Shown: one piece after another, positions 42,864 to 52,049 of the stretch
Layout: each line of letters starts with the position of its first letter
How positions within the stretch are numbered: position 1 is the stretch's first letter
Origin: Brevibacterium sediminis
GTDB taxonomy: Bacteria; Actinomycetota; Actinomycetes; Actinomycetales; Brevibacteriaceae
Direction: 5' to 3'
Length of the DNA stretch: 64,000 nucleotides
Assembly: GCF_013623905.1 (NCBI RefSeq)
Contig: NZ_JABKDD010000002.1
Coordinates: forward strand, 62,001 to 126,000
Position numbers and translations under genes: made by a program
The notes under the pieces: model-generated
Told to the model about the DNA's origin: nothing
What the model saw: the letters and a program-made list of their open reading frames with translations, nothing else
Databases searched by the model: none

Positions 42864-44498
42864 ATGAATGGTCCGTTGATCGTGCAGTCCGATCGGACTG
42901 TGCTGCTGGAATCGGGACATCCTCTGGCCGTCGAGGCGGCCGTGGCGATCGCCCCGTTTGCGCAGCTGTCGCGGACCCCGGAGTACATCCACACCTATGA
43001 GATCACTCCGCTGGGACTGTGGAACGCTCGCGCCAGCGGCCACGATGCCGAATCCGTCGTCGATGTGCTCCTCGAATTCGCGAAGTACCCGGTCCCTCAT
43101 GAGCTGCTCGTCGACATCGTCGACATCATGGACCGCTTCGGTGTGCTCACCCTCATCGACCATCCGATCCACGGACTGACCCTGACGTCGACGGAGACGG
43201 GACTGCTCGATGAGCTCGTCGGTCAGCCCGACCTCGTCGGCAAGTTCGGCAAACGCATCGATGCCGAATCCGTCCTCGTCCACCCCTCCGAGCGCGGGGA
43301 GCTCAAACACGCCCTGCTGCAGCTGGGCCACCCGGTCTCCGACCACGCCGGCTACGTCGACGGTGAAGCCCACGAGATCTCCCTGTCCGATGATGCCCAC
43401 GGCGGTCAATGGCATCTGCGCGACTACCAGAAGCAGGCGATCGACCAGTCGCTGTCCGGTGAGTCCGGGGTCGTCGTTCTGCCGTGCGGTGCGGGGAAGA
43501 CGGTCGTCGGTGTGGCCACCATGTCTCGGGTGCAGACGACGACGCTCATCCTCGTGACGAACTCGGTCTCGGCCAAGCAGTGGAAGGACGAGATCCTGCG
43601 CCGCACCACCCTGACCGAGGACGAGGTCGGCGAATATTCGGGATCGACGAAGGAGATCCGCCCGATCACCATCGCCACCTACCAGGTGCTCACCACCCGC
43701 AGGAAGGGTTCGTACCTCCACCTCGAGCTCCTCGATGCCAAGGACTGGGGCCTGGTCATCTATGACGAGGTGCATCTGCTTCCGGCGCCGATCTTCCGAC
43801 TGACCGCAAGCTTGCAGGCTCGCCGTCGCCTCGGCCTGACCGCGACGCTGGTGCGTGAGGACGGACGCGAGGACGAGGTGTTCTCCCTCATCGGGCCCAA
43901 GCAGTACGAGGTGCCATGGAAGGAACTCGAACGACTCGGCTACATCGCTTCGGCCGCCTGCCATGAAGTCCGCGTCCGGCTCGACGGCGGAACCCGAACC
44001 GCGTATGCCCGCGCCGACGGGGAGGACCGGTACCGGTTGGCCGCGACATCGGATGCGAAGCTGCCGATCGTCTCCGAGCTCGTCGCCGATCATCCGGATG
44101 CCCAAATCCTCGTCATCGGTCAGTACCTCGACCAGCTCGAGGAGATCGGAGCCGAACTCGGTGCGCCCGTGCTCACCGGGCAGACCCCTGAATCGGTGCG
44201 CCAGGAGCTCTTCCGCGAGTTCCGGTCCGGGGAGATTCCGGTGCTCGTCGTCTCGAAGGTCGCGAACTTCTCAGTGGATCTGCCGGCCGCCTCGGTGGCG
44301 ATCCAGGTCTCCGGAGCGTTCGGGTCCCGGCAGGAGGAGGCTCAGCGCCTCGGACGGATCCTGCGTCCGAAGGAAGACAAGGGTTCGGCCACGTTCTACA
44401 CGGTCGTCGCCGCCGATACCGTCGATGAGCATTTCGCGGCTCAGCGCCGCCGCTTCCTCACCGAACAGGGCTACAGCTACAGCATCGAAGTCCGCTGA
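42864..44498 (+). CDS. XPB-type DNA repair helicase
   Basis: 544 residues. SF2 helicase of the XPB/ERCC3 group found in actinobacteria. Motif I reads VVLPCGAGKTVVGVATM, motif Ia LILVTNSVSAKQWKDE, motif II (DEVH) YDEVHLLPAPIFR, motif III GLTATLVREDGRED, and the C-terminal RecA half contains ASVAIQVSGAFGSRQEEAQR with motif VI LGRILRPKED. An N-terminal damage-recognition domain (about residues 1-170) precedes them. It unwinds or translocates on DNA with ATP; in bacteria the pathway is not settled. It is paired with the preceding helicase-associated gene. The ATG at 42864 is preceded by GGGAAGG-like purines. Confidence 0.95.
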   Translation: MNGPLIVQSDRTVLLESGHPLAVEAAVAIAPFAQLSRTPEYIHTYEITPLGLWNARASGHDAESVVDVLLEFAKYPVPHELLVDIVDIMDRFGVLTLIDHPIHGLTLTSTETGLLDELVGQPDLVGKFGKRIDAESVLVHPSERGELKHALLQLGHPVSDHAGYVDGEAHEISLSDDAHGGQWHLRDYQKQAIDQSLSGESGVVVLPCGAGKTVVGVATMSRVQTTTLILVTNSVSAKQWKDEILRRTTLTEDEVGEYSGSTKEIRPITIATYQVLTTRRKGSYLHLELLDAKDWGLVIYDEVHLLPAPIFRLTASLQARRRLGLTATLVREDGREDEVFSLIGPKQYEVPWKELERLGYIASAACHEVRVRLDGGTRTAYARADGEDRYRLAATSDAKLPIVSELVADHPDAQILVIGQYLDQLEEIGAELGAPVLTGQTPESVRQELFREFRSGEIPVLVVSKVANFSVDLPAASVAIQVSGAFGSRQEEAQRLGRILRPKEDKGSATFYTVVAADTVDEHFAAQRRRFLTEQGYSYSIEVR

Positions 44499-44500
44499 CT

Positions 44501-44578
44501 CTCCCCTCAATTACTACCCGACGGCGGCCCAGCAACCTGGCGCCAGGTTGTTGGGCCGCCGTCAGGTAGTTCGGGGAG
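44501..44578. repeat. Palindrome family copy 3, between convergent genes
   Basis: CTCCCC...TACTACCCGACGGCGGCCCA pairs with TGGGCCGCCGTCAGGTAGT...GGGGAG, centre GGC|GCC. Few mismatches. It fills the whole 82-bp gap between the XPB and ABC-F stops, so it must serve as the terminator for both. Confidence 0.9.
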
Positions 44579-44580
44579 AC

Positions 44581-46260
44581 TCACCTCCGGTCGCGAACCA
44601 CGCGACCTTCGTCCCAGACCGGTGTTGTCGACTCATAGACTTCGCCGTCGGCCCCGAAGACGAGGAATCGGTCGAAGTCACGAGCGAACCAGCGGTCGTG
44701 AGTGACCGCCAGTACCGTCCCATCAAACGATTGCAGCGCAGTCTGCAATGCCTCAGCGGAGACGAGGTCCAGGTTGTCGGTGGGTTCGTCGAGCAGAAGA
44801 AGAGTCGCGCCCGCGAGCTCGAGCAGCAGGATCTGAAAGCGCGCCTGCTGTCCGCCCGAAAGCGAATCGAAGGACTGTTCTGCAGCACCGGCCAGCTCGT
44901 AGCGGGCAAGCGCCCGCGAAGCCGGTTCTCGCGGCAGGCCTGCTCGATGTTCGTCCCCGCGGTGGAGGATCTCGAGCAGGGTCCGCCCGCGCAAGTCCGG
45001 GCGGCCGTGCGTCTGCGCGAACCAGCCGGGGCGCACGCGGGCTCCGAGCCGCACTGTTCCGTCGTGGGCGACGGGTGCGATGTCGATGTCAGAGGCCGGG
45101 CGGTGCTCGGGTTCGGGGTCGCTGCCGCCGGCTGCGAGCAGCCTCAGGAAGTGCGACTTTCCCGACCCGTTCGATCCGAGTACGGCGATCCGATCCCCGT
45201 AATGAACTTCGAGGTCGAACGGCAGCATGAGGTCGGTGAGTTCAAGCGCATCGGCGACGATCGCGATCTTGCCCGTGCGTCCGCCGCGCAGACGCATTCC
45301 GAGATCCTGTTCACGCGGAATGGCTTCGGGCGGGCCGGCGGTCTCGAAACGCTCGAGACGAGTCTGCGCGGCCCGGTACCGCGAAGTCATGTCCGAGTTG
45401 TAAGCGGCCTTCTGCTTGTACATCTGCACCAGCGACCGCAGCTTCGCGTGCTCCTCGTCCCATCGCCTGCGCAGCTCCTCGAGCCGTTCGAACCGGTCCG
45501 ACCGGGCCGCGTGGTAGGTGCCGAATCCGCCCGGATGCACCCATGCGGTGTTCCCCGCCGCAGAGAGCTCGACGGTGATGATCTGCGTGGCCGCCTGTGC
45601 AAGCAGCTCACGATCGTGGGACACGAAGAGGACGCTCTTGTCCGTGTCCTTGAGCTCGGCTTCGAGCCAGCGCTTGCCCGGGACATCGAGGAAGTTGTCG
45701 GGCTCGTCGAGGATGAGGATGTCATCGGGGCCGCGCAGGAGCGCTTCGAGCACGAGTTTCTTCTGCTCCCCTCCCGACAGGGTGGAGATCTTACGGTCCC
45801 GGCAGCGGTCGTACGACATTCCCAGCGCCGAGGTGGTGCAGGTGTCCCACAGCACCTCGGCGTCGTATCCGCCCACGTCCGACCAATCGTTGATCGCCGT
45901 GGCGTAGGCCATCTGCACAGCCGTCGACTCGCTCTCGGGTCCGAGCAGCTTCTCTTCGGCCCGACGCAGATTCGCCGCCGCACGACGGATCGGCTTCGGA
46001 GCCAGTTCCTCGAGCGCCTCGGCGACGGTATCGGCGGAGATGAACTGACGCATCAATCCGATGCTGCCGGTATGCGAAACAGCTCCCTCATCAGGGACGA
46101 GCTCACCGGTGAGGATCCTCAGGAGGGTGGTTTTGCCGGCACCGTTGGCTCCGATGAGCGCGGATTTGGCCCCGTCCCCGACGCGAAACGACACCGATCC
46201 GAGCAGAGGCCTGCCGTCGGCGAGGGTGTAGGAGACATCGTTGATCTCGATATGGCCCAT
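44581..46260 (-). CDS. ABC-F family ATP-binding protein
   Basis: 559 residues with two ABC domains and no membrane helix. Domain 1 has the P-loop GANGAGKTTLLRILTGE and signature LSGGEQKKLVLEALLRG with ILILDEPDNFLD. Domain 2 has GSNGSGKSHFLRLLAAG and LSGGQQARFQILLLELAG followed by LLLLDEPTDNLD. The linker of about 80 residues between them (near residues 245-330) is charged and helical, rich in Arg, Glu and Lys, as in ABC-F translation factors. Such proteins act on ribosomes (antibiotic protection or translation rescue). Whether this one protects against an antibiotic cannot be told. It starts with ATG 46260. Confidence 0.9.
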   Translation of the reverse strand: MGHIEINDVSYTLADGRPLLGSVSFRVGDGAKSALIGANGAGKTTLLRILTGELVPDEGAVSHTGSIGLMRQFISADTVAEALEELAPKPIRRAAANLRRAEEKLLGPESESTAVQMAYATAINDWSDVGGYDAEVLWDTCTTSALGMSYDRCRDRKISTLSGGEQKKLVLEALLRGPDDILILDEPDNFLDVPGKRWLEAELKDTDKSVLFVSHDRELLAQAATQIITVELSAAGNTAWVHPGGFGTYHAARSDRFERLEELRRRWDEEHAKLRSLVQMYKQKAAYNSDMTSRYRAAQTRLERFETAGPPEAIPREQDLGMRLRGGRTGKIAIVADALELTDLMLPFDLEVHYGDRIAVLGSNGSGKSHFLRLLAAGGSDPEPEHRPASDIDIAPVAHDGTVRLGARVRPGWFAQTHGRPDLRGRTLLEILHRGDEHRAGLPREPASRALARYELAGAAEQSFDSLSGGQQARFQILLLELAGATLLLLDEPTDNLDLVSAEALQTALQSFDGTVLAVTHDRWFARDFDRFLVFGADGEVYESTTPVWDEGRVVRDRR

Positions 46261-46304
46261 GTGGTCAACCTATCAATATCTCTTGCCATCGCAGATGTCT
46301 TCGA

Positions 46305-46362
46305 ACTACCTGAGGGCGGCCCAGCAACCTGGCGCCAGGTTGCTGGGTCCCCGTCAGGTAGT
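46305..46362. repeat. Palindrome family copy 4
   Basis: ACTACCTGAGGGCGGCCCAG pairs with CTGGGTCCCCGTCAGGTAGT around GGC|GCC with two mismatches. It starts 45 bp upstream of the ABC-F start and ends 3 bp before the stop of the EamA gene; it is probably the terminator of that gene. Confidence 0.88.
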
Positions 46363-46364
46363 AA

Positions 46365-47327
46365 TTACGTAGTGATGAGGGAAGGTTCGGACTTGGCGAC
46401 GACCTCGCGGCGGGCGACGCGGCGGGCCAGGCGGGACTCGCCCCACTTGATGAAGCCGACGCCGCCGAGGATGAAGACTCCGCCGAAGAGCTGGATCGGG
46501 GCGGGCATCTCGAAGAGGACCAGCCAAGCGACGATGACGGAGAACGGGACCTCGACGAGATTGACGAACGATCCGACCGTCGCCCCGACATAGCGCAGAC
46601 CGAGGATCCCGGTGATGTAGGCGCCGACCGTGAAGACGACGATCATCGCCATCGGCACGACCCACGACATCGACACCCCGCCGAAGTCGACGTCCGCCGT
46701 CACCGCGTTCCACGGCATGACGCCGGCGAGCACGATGGCCGACATCGCCAGCGCCCCGATGCCCATGCCCAGACCTGTCAGCGCGACCGGCGGGATCGTG
46801 ATCGTGTCCTTCGCAGAGACGAGGAAGTAGCTGGCCAGGCAGACCGCGGCAGCCATCGCCATAACCACGCCGAAGATGCTGATCGACGATCCGCGCAGGT
46901 TGAGCACGAGCAGGAGCCCGATCATCGAGACGACGACCCCGATGAATGTCACGGTCGCCGGCCGGGTCCGCGTTCGCGCCCAGATCCAGAAGACGATGAG
47001 CATCGGCGCGGTCATCTCCAGCAGCAGCGCCACAGCCACGGTGAGGTGTTCGACGGCGACGAAGTAGAACCCCTGGACGCCGGCCATCGAGACCAGGCCG
47101 TAGGTGACGACGGTGCGCCAGTGCGTGAGCACTTCGCCCCAGCGTCCGCGCAGGGCGATGAGGGTGGGGATGAGCAGCAGGACCGCGGAGCCGGCCAAGC
47201 GGATGAGCACCACCGCGCCCGGCGTCCACCCGATCGCGTACATCGTTTTCGCGATCGGCCCCGACACGGCGAAGAAGAACGCGGAGGCAAGAGTGAGCAG
47301 GAACCCTGCGATGACGGTGCGATTCAT
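46365..47327 (-). CDS. EamA/DMT-family transporter
   Basis: 320 residues with ten predicted helices in two EamA repeats. The first repeat begins FLLTLASAFFFAVSGPIAKT and includes AVVLIRLAGSAVLLLIPTLI. The second includes GVVMAMAAAVCLASYFLVSA, then the closing segment VNLVEVPFSVIVAWLVLFEM and FGGVFILGGVGFIKWGE. Members export amino acids or other metabolites. The divergent neighbour codes for a CGNR-type regulator-like protein, an association seen for EamA exporters elsewhere, so the two may form a regulatory pair. The substrate is unknown. Confidence 0.9.
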   Translation of the reverse strand: MNRTVIAGFLLTLASAFFFAVSGPIAKTMYAIGWTPGAVVLIRLAGSAVLLLIPTLIALRGRWGEVLTHWRTVVTYGLVSMAGVQGFYFVAVEHLTVAVALLLEMTAPMLIVFWIWARTRTRPATVTFIGVVVSMIGLLLVLNLRGSSISIFGVVMAMAAAVCLASYFLVSAKDTITIPPVALTGLGMGIGALAMSAIVLAGVMPWNAVTADVDFGGVSMSWVVPMAMIVVFTVGAYITGILGLRYVGATVGSFVNLVEVPFSVIVAWLVLFEMPAPIQLFGGVFILGGVGFIKWGESRLARRVARREVVAKSEPSLITT

Positions 47328-47554
47328 TCCTGACCTCCTGATGTGGCGAAACGTTGAGTGGCGTACGAGGACAGACGTCCCCGAGGTGGTGGTGCGGTGT
47401 TGAGTTGACAGTGCGACGCTGAGCGGATGGTGCGGTGCCGGATCATCCCCTCGCCGAGGCGGTCCGACGGCTGCCGGTTTCAGTATCGGCCCTGAAATTG
47501 AAATGGGTCAAGTGCATTTTGGTCCTTACATCCTGTGGCAGAATGTTATTCACC

Positions 47555-48154
47555 ATGGCTTTCATCTACGACATTCGCGCGAACCTCACGATGCTCGTCG
47601 ACCTCCTCAACACCTCCGGCGACATCACGGACGGCGGTGACGAACTGACGACAACCGCGAAACTCCGCGAATTCGCGGCCCGGCACGACTTCTCCGGACC
47701 TTTGACCGCCACCAGAAGCGACGTCGACGAGACCCTGGAGCTGCGCCGCAGATTCGCCGCAGCACTGGATGCGAGCATCGACGCCGAGACCGACGACGAG
47801 GTCGAAGCGGGGACGATCGCGGTCGTCGATGAGATCAATCTCACACTGAGCGACTCGGGGTCAGTGCCGCAATTGGTCAAACACGACCACTGGGACTGGC
47901 ACCTGCACGCGACCGGCGCTCAAGCCAGCCTGGCCGACCGAGTGGCCGCCGATGTCGCTCTGGTCCTCATCGACCTCATCCGCTCCGGCGATCTCGACCG
48001 GCTCGGCCGCTGCGCCGCCGAGGACTGCCGCGCCTACCTCGCCGACTTCAGCCGCAATCGCTCGAAGCGCTTCTGCGATACCGGCAGCTGCGCCACCCGC
48101 ACACACGTCGCGGCATTCCGCGCCCGCCACTCCGACGCCGACTCCCACGACTAA
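47555..48154 (+). CDS. CGNR zinc-finger / ABATE-domain protein
   Basis: 199 residues from ATG 47555. The first 130 residues match the ABATE domain pattern found in stress-related actinobacterial regulators: IRANLTMLVDLLNTS, TTAKLREFAARHDFSG, and HDHWDWHLHATGA. The C-terminal zinc-finger part reads LGRCAAEDCRAYLADFSRNR then SKRFCDTGSCATRTHVAAFR; the classical CGNR tetrapeptide is replaced by CATR. Such proteins are thought to bind DNA. It is divergent from the EamA gene. The motif TCGCCGAGGCGG lies 93 bp upstream. The 227-bp gap holds the divergent promoters. Confidence 0.87.
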   Translation: MAFIYDIRANLTMLVDLLNTSGDITDGGDELTTTAKLREFAARHDFSGPLTATRSDVDETLELRRRFAAALDASIDAETDDEVEAGTIAVVDEINLTLSDSGSVPQLVKHDHWDWHLHATGAQASLADRVAADVALVLIDLIRSGDLDRLGRCAAEDCRAYLADFSRNRSKRFCDTGSCATRTHVAAFRARHSDADSHD

Positions 48155-48169
48155 TAAGAGGAGCCGCCC

Positions 48170-48946
48170 ATGTCACTTCAACCCTTGCGCATCACCGCCG
48201 GACGCAAGCTCGCCGCCGGCCTTGCAGGCATCACCACCATGTCGGCCACGCTGACGTCGGGCTTCGCCATTGCGGTGCTGTCATTCCTTCCCGCGGATCC
48301 CGGAGGGCTGCTGAGCGAAAAAGTCGTCTTCAGCGCCCTCGCCGTCATCGTGGCCCTCGTCTCTGCCGCCATCAGCTTCCTGCTCGTGCTCGCGGCCCTC
48401 GGCCGCTTCCGCACCGGCGGCAGCCTGTCCAGATTCTTCCGATACCAGCTGGCGGCACTCGGGGCCGGCGGCGGGCTCGGCCTCGGCTTCGTTCCCGCCA
48501 TGACAGACGCGGCTCCGATCTGGTGGGTGGTTGCAATCGCCGCCGGCCTCGGACTCATCGCCGTCTGCCTGCTCACATTCCGTAAGGCCCGTTATCCGAT
48601 TCTCGACCGCCCTCCCTACCCCAATGCAGCATTGGCCGAAGGCAGCGTTATCGACTACTGGTCCGGTTCCTCGGCAAGAGCACCGAGCCTGACCGTGGTT
48701 CACTTCGTCGATAACAAGGGCCGGGACCGCTGGGCCCGTCACCTCGTCCAGCAGGGGCCTTCACTACGAGGTACTGTCGGCCAGGTGATCTATGACCGCC
48801 ACCGACCTGAGCGGACTCGGCGCTTTGCCGTCACCCAGCAGCTCTTCGACCTCCGCCCACCGCATGAGATCCGAGAGAATCCGACGTCCCGGTCGGGCAC
48901 CATCTTCCCGATGTCTCCCGACCCTCGCCCGCCGCGCCCGCACTGA
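48170..48946 (+). CDS. Hypothetical membrane protein
   Basis: 258 residues from ATG 48170, 15 bp after the preceding stop and after AAGAGGAGC, so co-transcribed with the CGNR gene. Four hydrophobic segments cover residues about 15-150: MSATLTSGFAIAVLSFLPAD, VVFSALAVIVALVSAAISFL, AALGAGGGLGLGFVPAM and WWVVAIAAGLGLIAVCLLTF. The soluble C-terminal third has the form SLTVVHFVDNKGRDRWARHL, a beta-rich domain that binds nothing recognisable. No family is assigned. Confidence 0.7.
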   Translation: MSLQPLRITAGRKLAAGLAGITTMSATLTSGFAIAVLSFLPADPGGLLSEKVVFSALAVIVALVSAAISFLLVLAALGRFRTGGSLSRFFRYQLAALGAGGGLGLGFVPAMTDAAPIWWVVAIAAGLGLIAVCLLTFRKARYPILDRPPYPNAALAEGSVIDYWSGSSARAPSLTVVHFVDNKGRDRWARHLVQQGPSLRGTVGQVIYDRHRPERTRRFAVTQQLFDLRPPHEIRENPTSRSGTIFPMSPDPRPPRPH

Positions 48947-49054
48947 CCCGAACACCCATACTCAGCTGAACCCGCCCTACCCACACCCGCCCCGACGATC
49001 GTTTCTGAACCTAATCTGGTCGCGACCACATTTTTCACTGAAATCAGGCCTTCA

Positions 49055-49104
49055 TTCCTGAGAGCGAATACCCGATCCAGGACTCAAAACGACTTTCCTG
49101 AGAG
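49055..49104 (+). promoter_or_regulatory. Direct repeat upstream of the response-regulator gene
   Basis: TTCCTGAGAG occurs at 49055-49064 and again at 49095-49104, 40 bp apart. It lies in the 235-bp leader region of the two-component operon and may be an autoregulatory site for the response regulator. Confidence 0.45.
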
Positions 49105-49181
49105 TTTTCCAGTGACGCATGTCACATTTGCATTCAGCTGACCTCCAGCCCACTCCCAGAATCGGGTCCCAGACTGGAGCC

Positions 49182-49940
49182 ATGACTACAGCACAAAACG
49201 ACACCGACATCGAAGCCACCCTGCTCGTTGTCGATGATGAGCCCAATATCCGCGAACTCCTGTCCACCAGTCTCCGCTTCGCCGGCTTCGACGTCGTCTC
49301 CGCCGCCAACGGCGCCGAGGCGCTGCGCCTGGCCGAGCAGACCGACGTCGACCTCCTCGTCCTCGACGTCATGCTCCCGGACATGGACGGCTTCACCGTC
49401 ACCCGCCGACTGCGCCAGATCGGTATGAACGCCCCCGTCGTGTTCCTCACCGCCCGTGATGACACCTCGGACAAGATCACCGGTCTGACCGTCGGCGGTG
49501 ACGACTATGTGACGAAGCCCTTCAGTCTCGAAGAGGTCGTCGCCCGCATCCGCGCCGTCCTCCGCCGCACCCGCAATCTCGAGGACGAGGAGAACGCCGT
49601 CATCGTGGCGGGCGACCTCGAACTCGACGACGATACCCATGAGGTCCGCCGCTCCGGCATCCTCATCGACCTTTCCCCCACCGAGTTCAAGCTGCTGCGC
49701 TACCTCATGCTCAACACGAACCGCGTCCTGTCGAAGTCGCAGATCCTCGACCACGTGTGGGAATACGACTTCGGCGGAGACACCGGAATCGTCGAGTCCT
49801 ATATCTCCTACCTGCGCCGCAAGATCGACGTCACTCCGGAGACGGATGCCGCCGGCCACCCCGTCGAGATGGAGTGGACACCGATGATCCAGACCAAGCG
49901 CGGGGTCGGCTACATGCTGCGCACACCGGAATCCAAGTAG
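49182..49940 (+). CDS. OmpR/PhoB-family response regulator (MprA-like)
   Basis: 252 residues from ATG 49182, after TGGAGCC. The receiver domain has LLVVDDEPNIRELLSTSLRF, the phospho-acceptor aspartate in LVLDVMLPDMDGFTV, TARDD and YVTKPFSLEEVVARI. The winged-helix output domain shows IDLSPTEFKLLRYLMLNTNR, LSKSQILDHVWEYDFGGD and GIVESYISYLRRKIDVTPE, then TKRGVGYMLR. The order response regulator, kinase, HtrA protease mirrors mprA-mprB-pepD of mycobacteria, which respond to envelope stress. The kinase gene follows after 30 bp. Confidence 0.93.
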   Translation: MTTAQNDTDIEATLLVVDDEPNIRELLSTSLRFAGFDVVSAANGAEALRLAEQTDVDLLVLDVMLPDMDGFTVTRRLRQIGMNAPVVFLTARDDTSDKITGLTVGGDDYVTKPFSLEEVVARIRAVLRRTRNLEDEENAVIVAGDLELDDDTHEVRRSGILIDLSPTEFKLLRYLMLNTNRVLSKSQILDHVWEYDFGGDTGIVESYISYLRRKIDVTPETDAAGHPVEMEWTPMIQTKRGVGYMLRTPESK

Positions 49941-49970
49941 TCGTCCATGCAAGGACGATAGATTACATAC

Positions 49971-52049
49971 GTGGCAATAGAATCCCGTCCCTCCCGTCCC
50001 GGCTTCTGGGAAGAATGGTCTCTGACCACCAAGCTGCTGGCCATCATGATGCTGCTCATGCTGCTCGTCCTCACGGGGACGAGCGCTTGGGTGTTGGAGA
50101 ACCTGCGCGACAGCCTCGTCCAGCGCACCGATGAACGACTCATCAGCGCCTCCGAGACCCTGGCGAAGCAGGCCTACCAAGATGTGTTCCAGAAGGCCGA
50201 ACTCCAGTCCGGGGACGACGACGCCGAGGATGCGCCGTCGTCGACGACGATCGATTCGAATTCCTGGGATCAGCTCAAGAGCCTCCTGCCGGGCGGATTC
50301 TATGTGCAGTTCTACAACACGGACGGGGATCCGATCCGCGACCCCGTCGCCCCGGAGCCGCAGAACCATCCGATCCTGCCGAAGATCAACGAGAAGGAAG
50401 TCTATTCGCGCGGCGGCGAGCCATTCACCGTCGCCGGAACGAGTTCGCAGTGGCGGGCCCGGGCGATGAAGGTGAAGAACACCGACGTGCTCGTGTCCAT
50501 CGCGGTGCCTTTCGACCGCGAAGTCGACAACATCAACGAGCGGGCCCGGAACACGATGATCGGCATCGGCCTGTTGGCCCTGGCGATGGTCGCCGGAGTC
50601 GGCTATTGGGCGATCAACAACACGTTCCGGCCGCTGCGCGATATCGAGAAGACCGCCTCCCGCATCGCCGCCGGCGACTTGTCCCAACGTGTGCCCAGCT
50701 ATCCGCGCAACACCGAGCTCGGGCGGCTGTCGGCGGCACTGAATACGATGCTCGGGCGCATCGAGGACTCTTTCGACGGGCAGACCCGCTCGGAGAAGCG
50801 CATCCGCCAGTTCGTCTCCGACGCCTCGCACGAGCTGCGCACGCCCCTGGTCACGATCCGCGGTTATGCGGAGCTGTACCGGCAGGGTGCGATCACGAAG
50901 TCCGAGGACGTCGCCAATGCAATGGAGCGGATGGAGTCCGAGGCCAAGCGCATGGGCGTCCTCGTCGACGATCTCGTCGTCCTGGCCAGGCTCGACGAGC
51001 AGCGTGCCGCCGAGATCGGTCCGGTCGATCTGCACAAGGTCGTCCGCGATGCCGCCGCCGATGCCGCGGCACAGGCCCCGGACCGCGATATCAGCTTCAT
51101 CGGACTCGACGGTGAGGACGCCCAGCCCGTGCCGATGATCCGCGGCTCCGAATCGAAGATCCGCCAGGTCATCGTCAACCTCGCCGGCAACGCCGTGCGG
51201 CACACCCCCGAGCATGCGGCGATCGAGTTCGCCGTCGGCGTCGTCGGTCTCCCCGAGTCCGTCGACCCCGATTCCGCGGACACCGGCGAGATCCGCGAGG
51301 GCGGCGCCCGCGGCCAGAACGGTCGCAATGGTGCGAAGAGCGGGGCGAAGGACAAACCCCGTGAACGCGGGTTCGTCACCGGAGGGGTCCGCATCTTCCG
51401 CCGAGGCGACTCCGCCGGACACGACCAAACCGACACCCAACCGACCCCCCGGACCGCTGCACAGTCCCCGACCAAGCCCGACCGTCAGGTGGGTCCCGAG
51501 AGCCCCGCCGCGAATGCGGAGCGGGGAGAGGGGCAGCACAACGGGCAGCTCAGGACACCGTCCGGATCGCAGTCGGCGCAACCCACCGGTCCTCAGAATT
51601 CCGGATCGCAGAGTGGGGCAGCGGCCGATTCCCAGACTGCGGCGCAGTCCGAATCTTCAGCCGGACCCCAGTCGGGACCTCAGTCCAAGGCTCCCGAGCC
51701 GGCGAACATCGTCCCCGATGTCACGGCTGCCGGATCGATCACGGTCGATGAGTCACTGCGAGGATTCCCCCACGGCAGGGTCCGCTTCGAGGTCAGGGAC
51801 CACGGTGACGGTATCGACCCCGAGGTGGTCCCGCGCATCTTCGAGCGCTTCTACCGCCTCGACGTGTCCCGGACCAGGGACACCGGCGGATCCGGACTCG
51901 GGCTGTCGATCGTCAAGGCAATCGTGGAGAACCACCATGGTGCGATCTCCGTCCACGAAACTCCGGGCGGCGGTGCGACGTTCCGCATCGACCTGCCCAT
52001 CTCCGACAACGGCGAAACCACTGCGGACACGCGAAAGGATGAGCGATGA
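49971..52049 (+). CDS. Sensor histidine kinase (MprB-like) with a large low-complexity insert in the ATPase domain
   Basis: 692 residues from GTG 49971. Two helices (about 18-42 and 193-215) frame an extracytoplasmic sensor domain of about 150 residues. A HAMP domain follows (about 216-270) and then the dimerisation helix FVSDASHELRTPLVTIRGYA with phospho-acceptor His287. The ATPase domain has its N box NLAGNAVRHTPEH (about 402), but the next box (VRFEVRDHGDGIDPE) lies near residue 607. Between them is about 160 residues of Gln/Ser/Gly/Pro-rich sequence. The final boxes are intact: FERFYRLDVSR and GGSGLGLSIV. The insert keeps the frame open, so it is probably real. The stop overlaps the protease start. 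Confidence 0.92.
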   Translation: MAIESRPSRPGFWEEWSLTTKLLAIMMLLMLLVLTGTSAWVLENLRDSLVQRTDERLISASETLAKQAYQDVFQKAELQSGDDDAEDAPSSTTIDSNSWDQLKSLLPGGFYVQFYNTDGDPIRDPVAPEPQNHPILPKINEKEVYSRGGEPFTVAGTSSQWRARAMKVKNTDVLVSIAVPFDREVDNINERARNTMIGIGLLALAMVAGVGYWAINNTFRPLRDIEKTASRIAAGDLSQRVPSYPRNTELGRLSAALNTMLGRIEDSFDGQTRSEKRIRQFVSDASHELRTPLVTIRGYAELYRQGAITKSEDVANAMERMESEAKRMGVLVDDLVVLARLDEQRAAEIGPVDLHKVVRDAAADAAAQAPDRDISFIGLDGEDAQPVPMIRGSESKIRQVIVNLAGNAVRHTPEHAAIEFAVGVVGLPESVDPDSADTGEIREGGARGQNGRNGAKSGAKDKPRERGFVTGGVRIFRRGDSAGHDQTDTQPTPRTAAQSPTKPDRQVGPESPAANAERGEGQHNGQLRTPSGSQSAQPTGPQNSGSQSGAAADSQTAAQSESSAGPQSGPQSKAPEPANIVPDVTAAGSITVDESLRGFPHGRVRFEVRDHGDGIDPEVVPRIFERFYRLDVSRTRDTGGSGLGLSIVKAIVENHHGAISVHETPGGGATFRIDLPISDNGETTADTRKDER

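Noticed and set aside
43855-46593. 912-codon plus-strand frame spanning the XPB and ABC-F genes
   Set aside because: It is antisense to a complete ABC-F gene and out of frame with the helicase; long shadow frames are common in GC-rich DNA.
49134-51581. 815-codon minus-strand frame opposite the two-component genes
   Set aside because: It mirrors the third-position GC of the real genes and shows no domain.
51240-51720. Frameshift or foreign insertion in the histidine kinase
   Set aside because: The frame stays open, base composition matches the flanks, and the catalytic boxes after the insert are intact.
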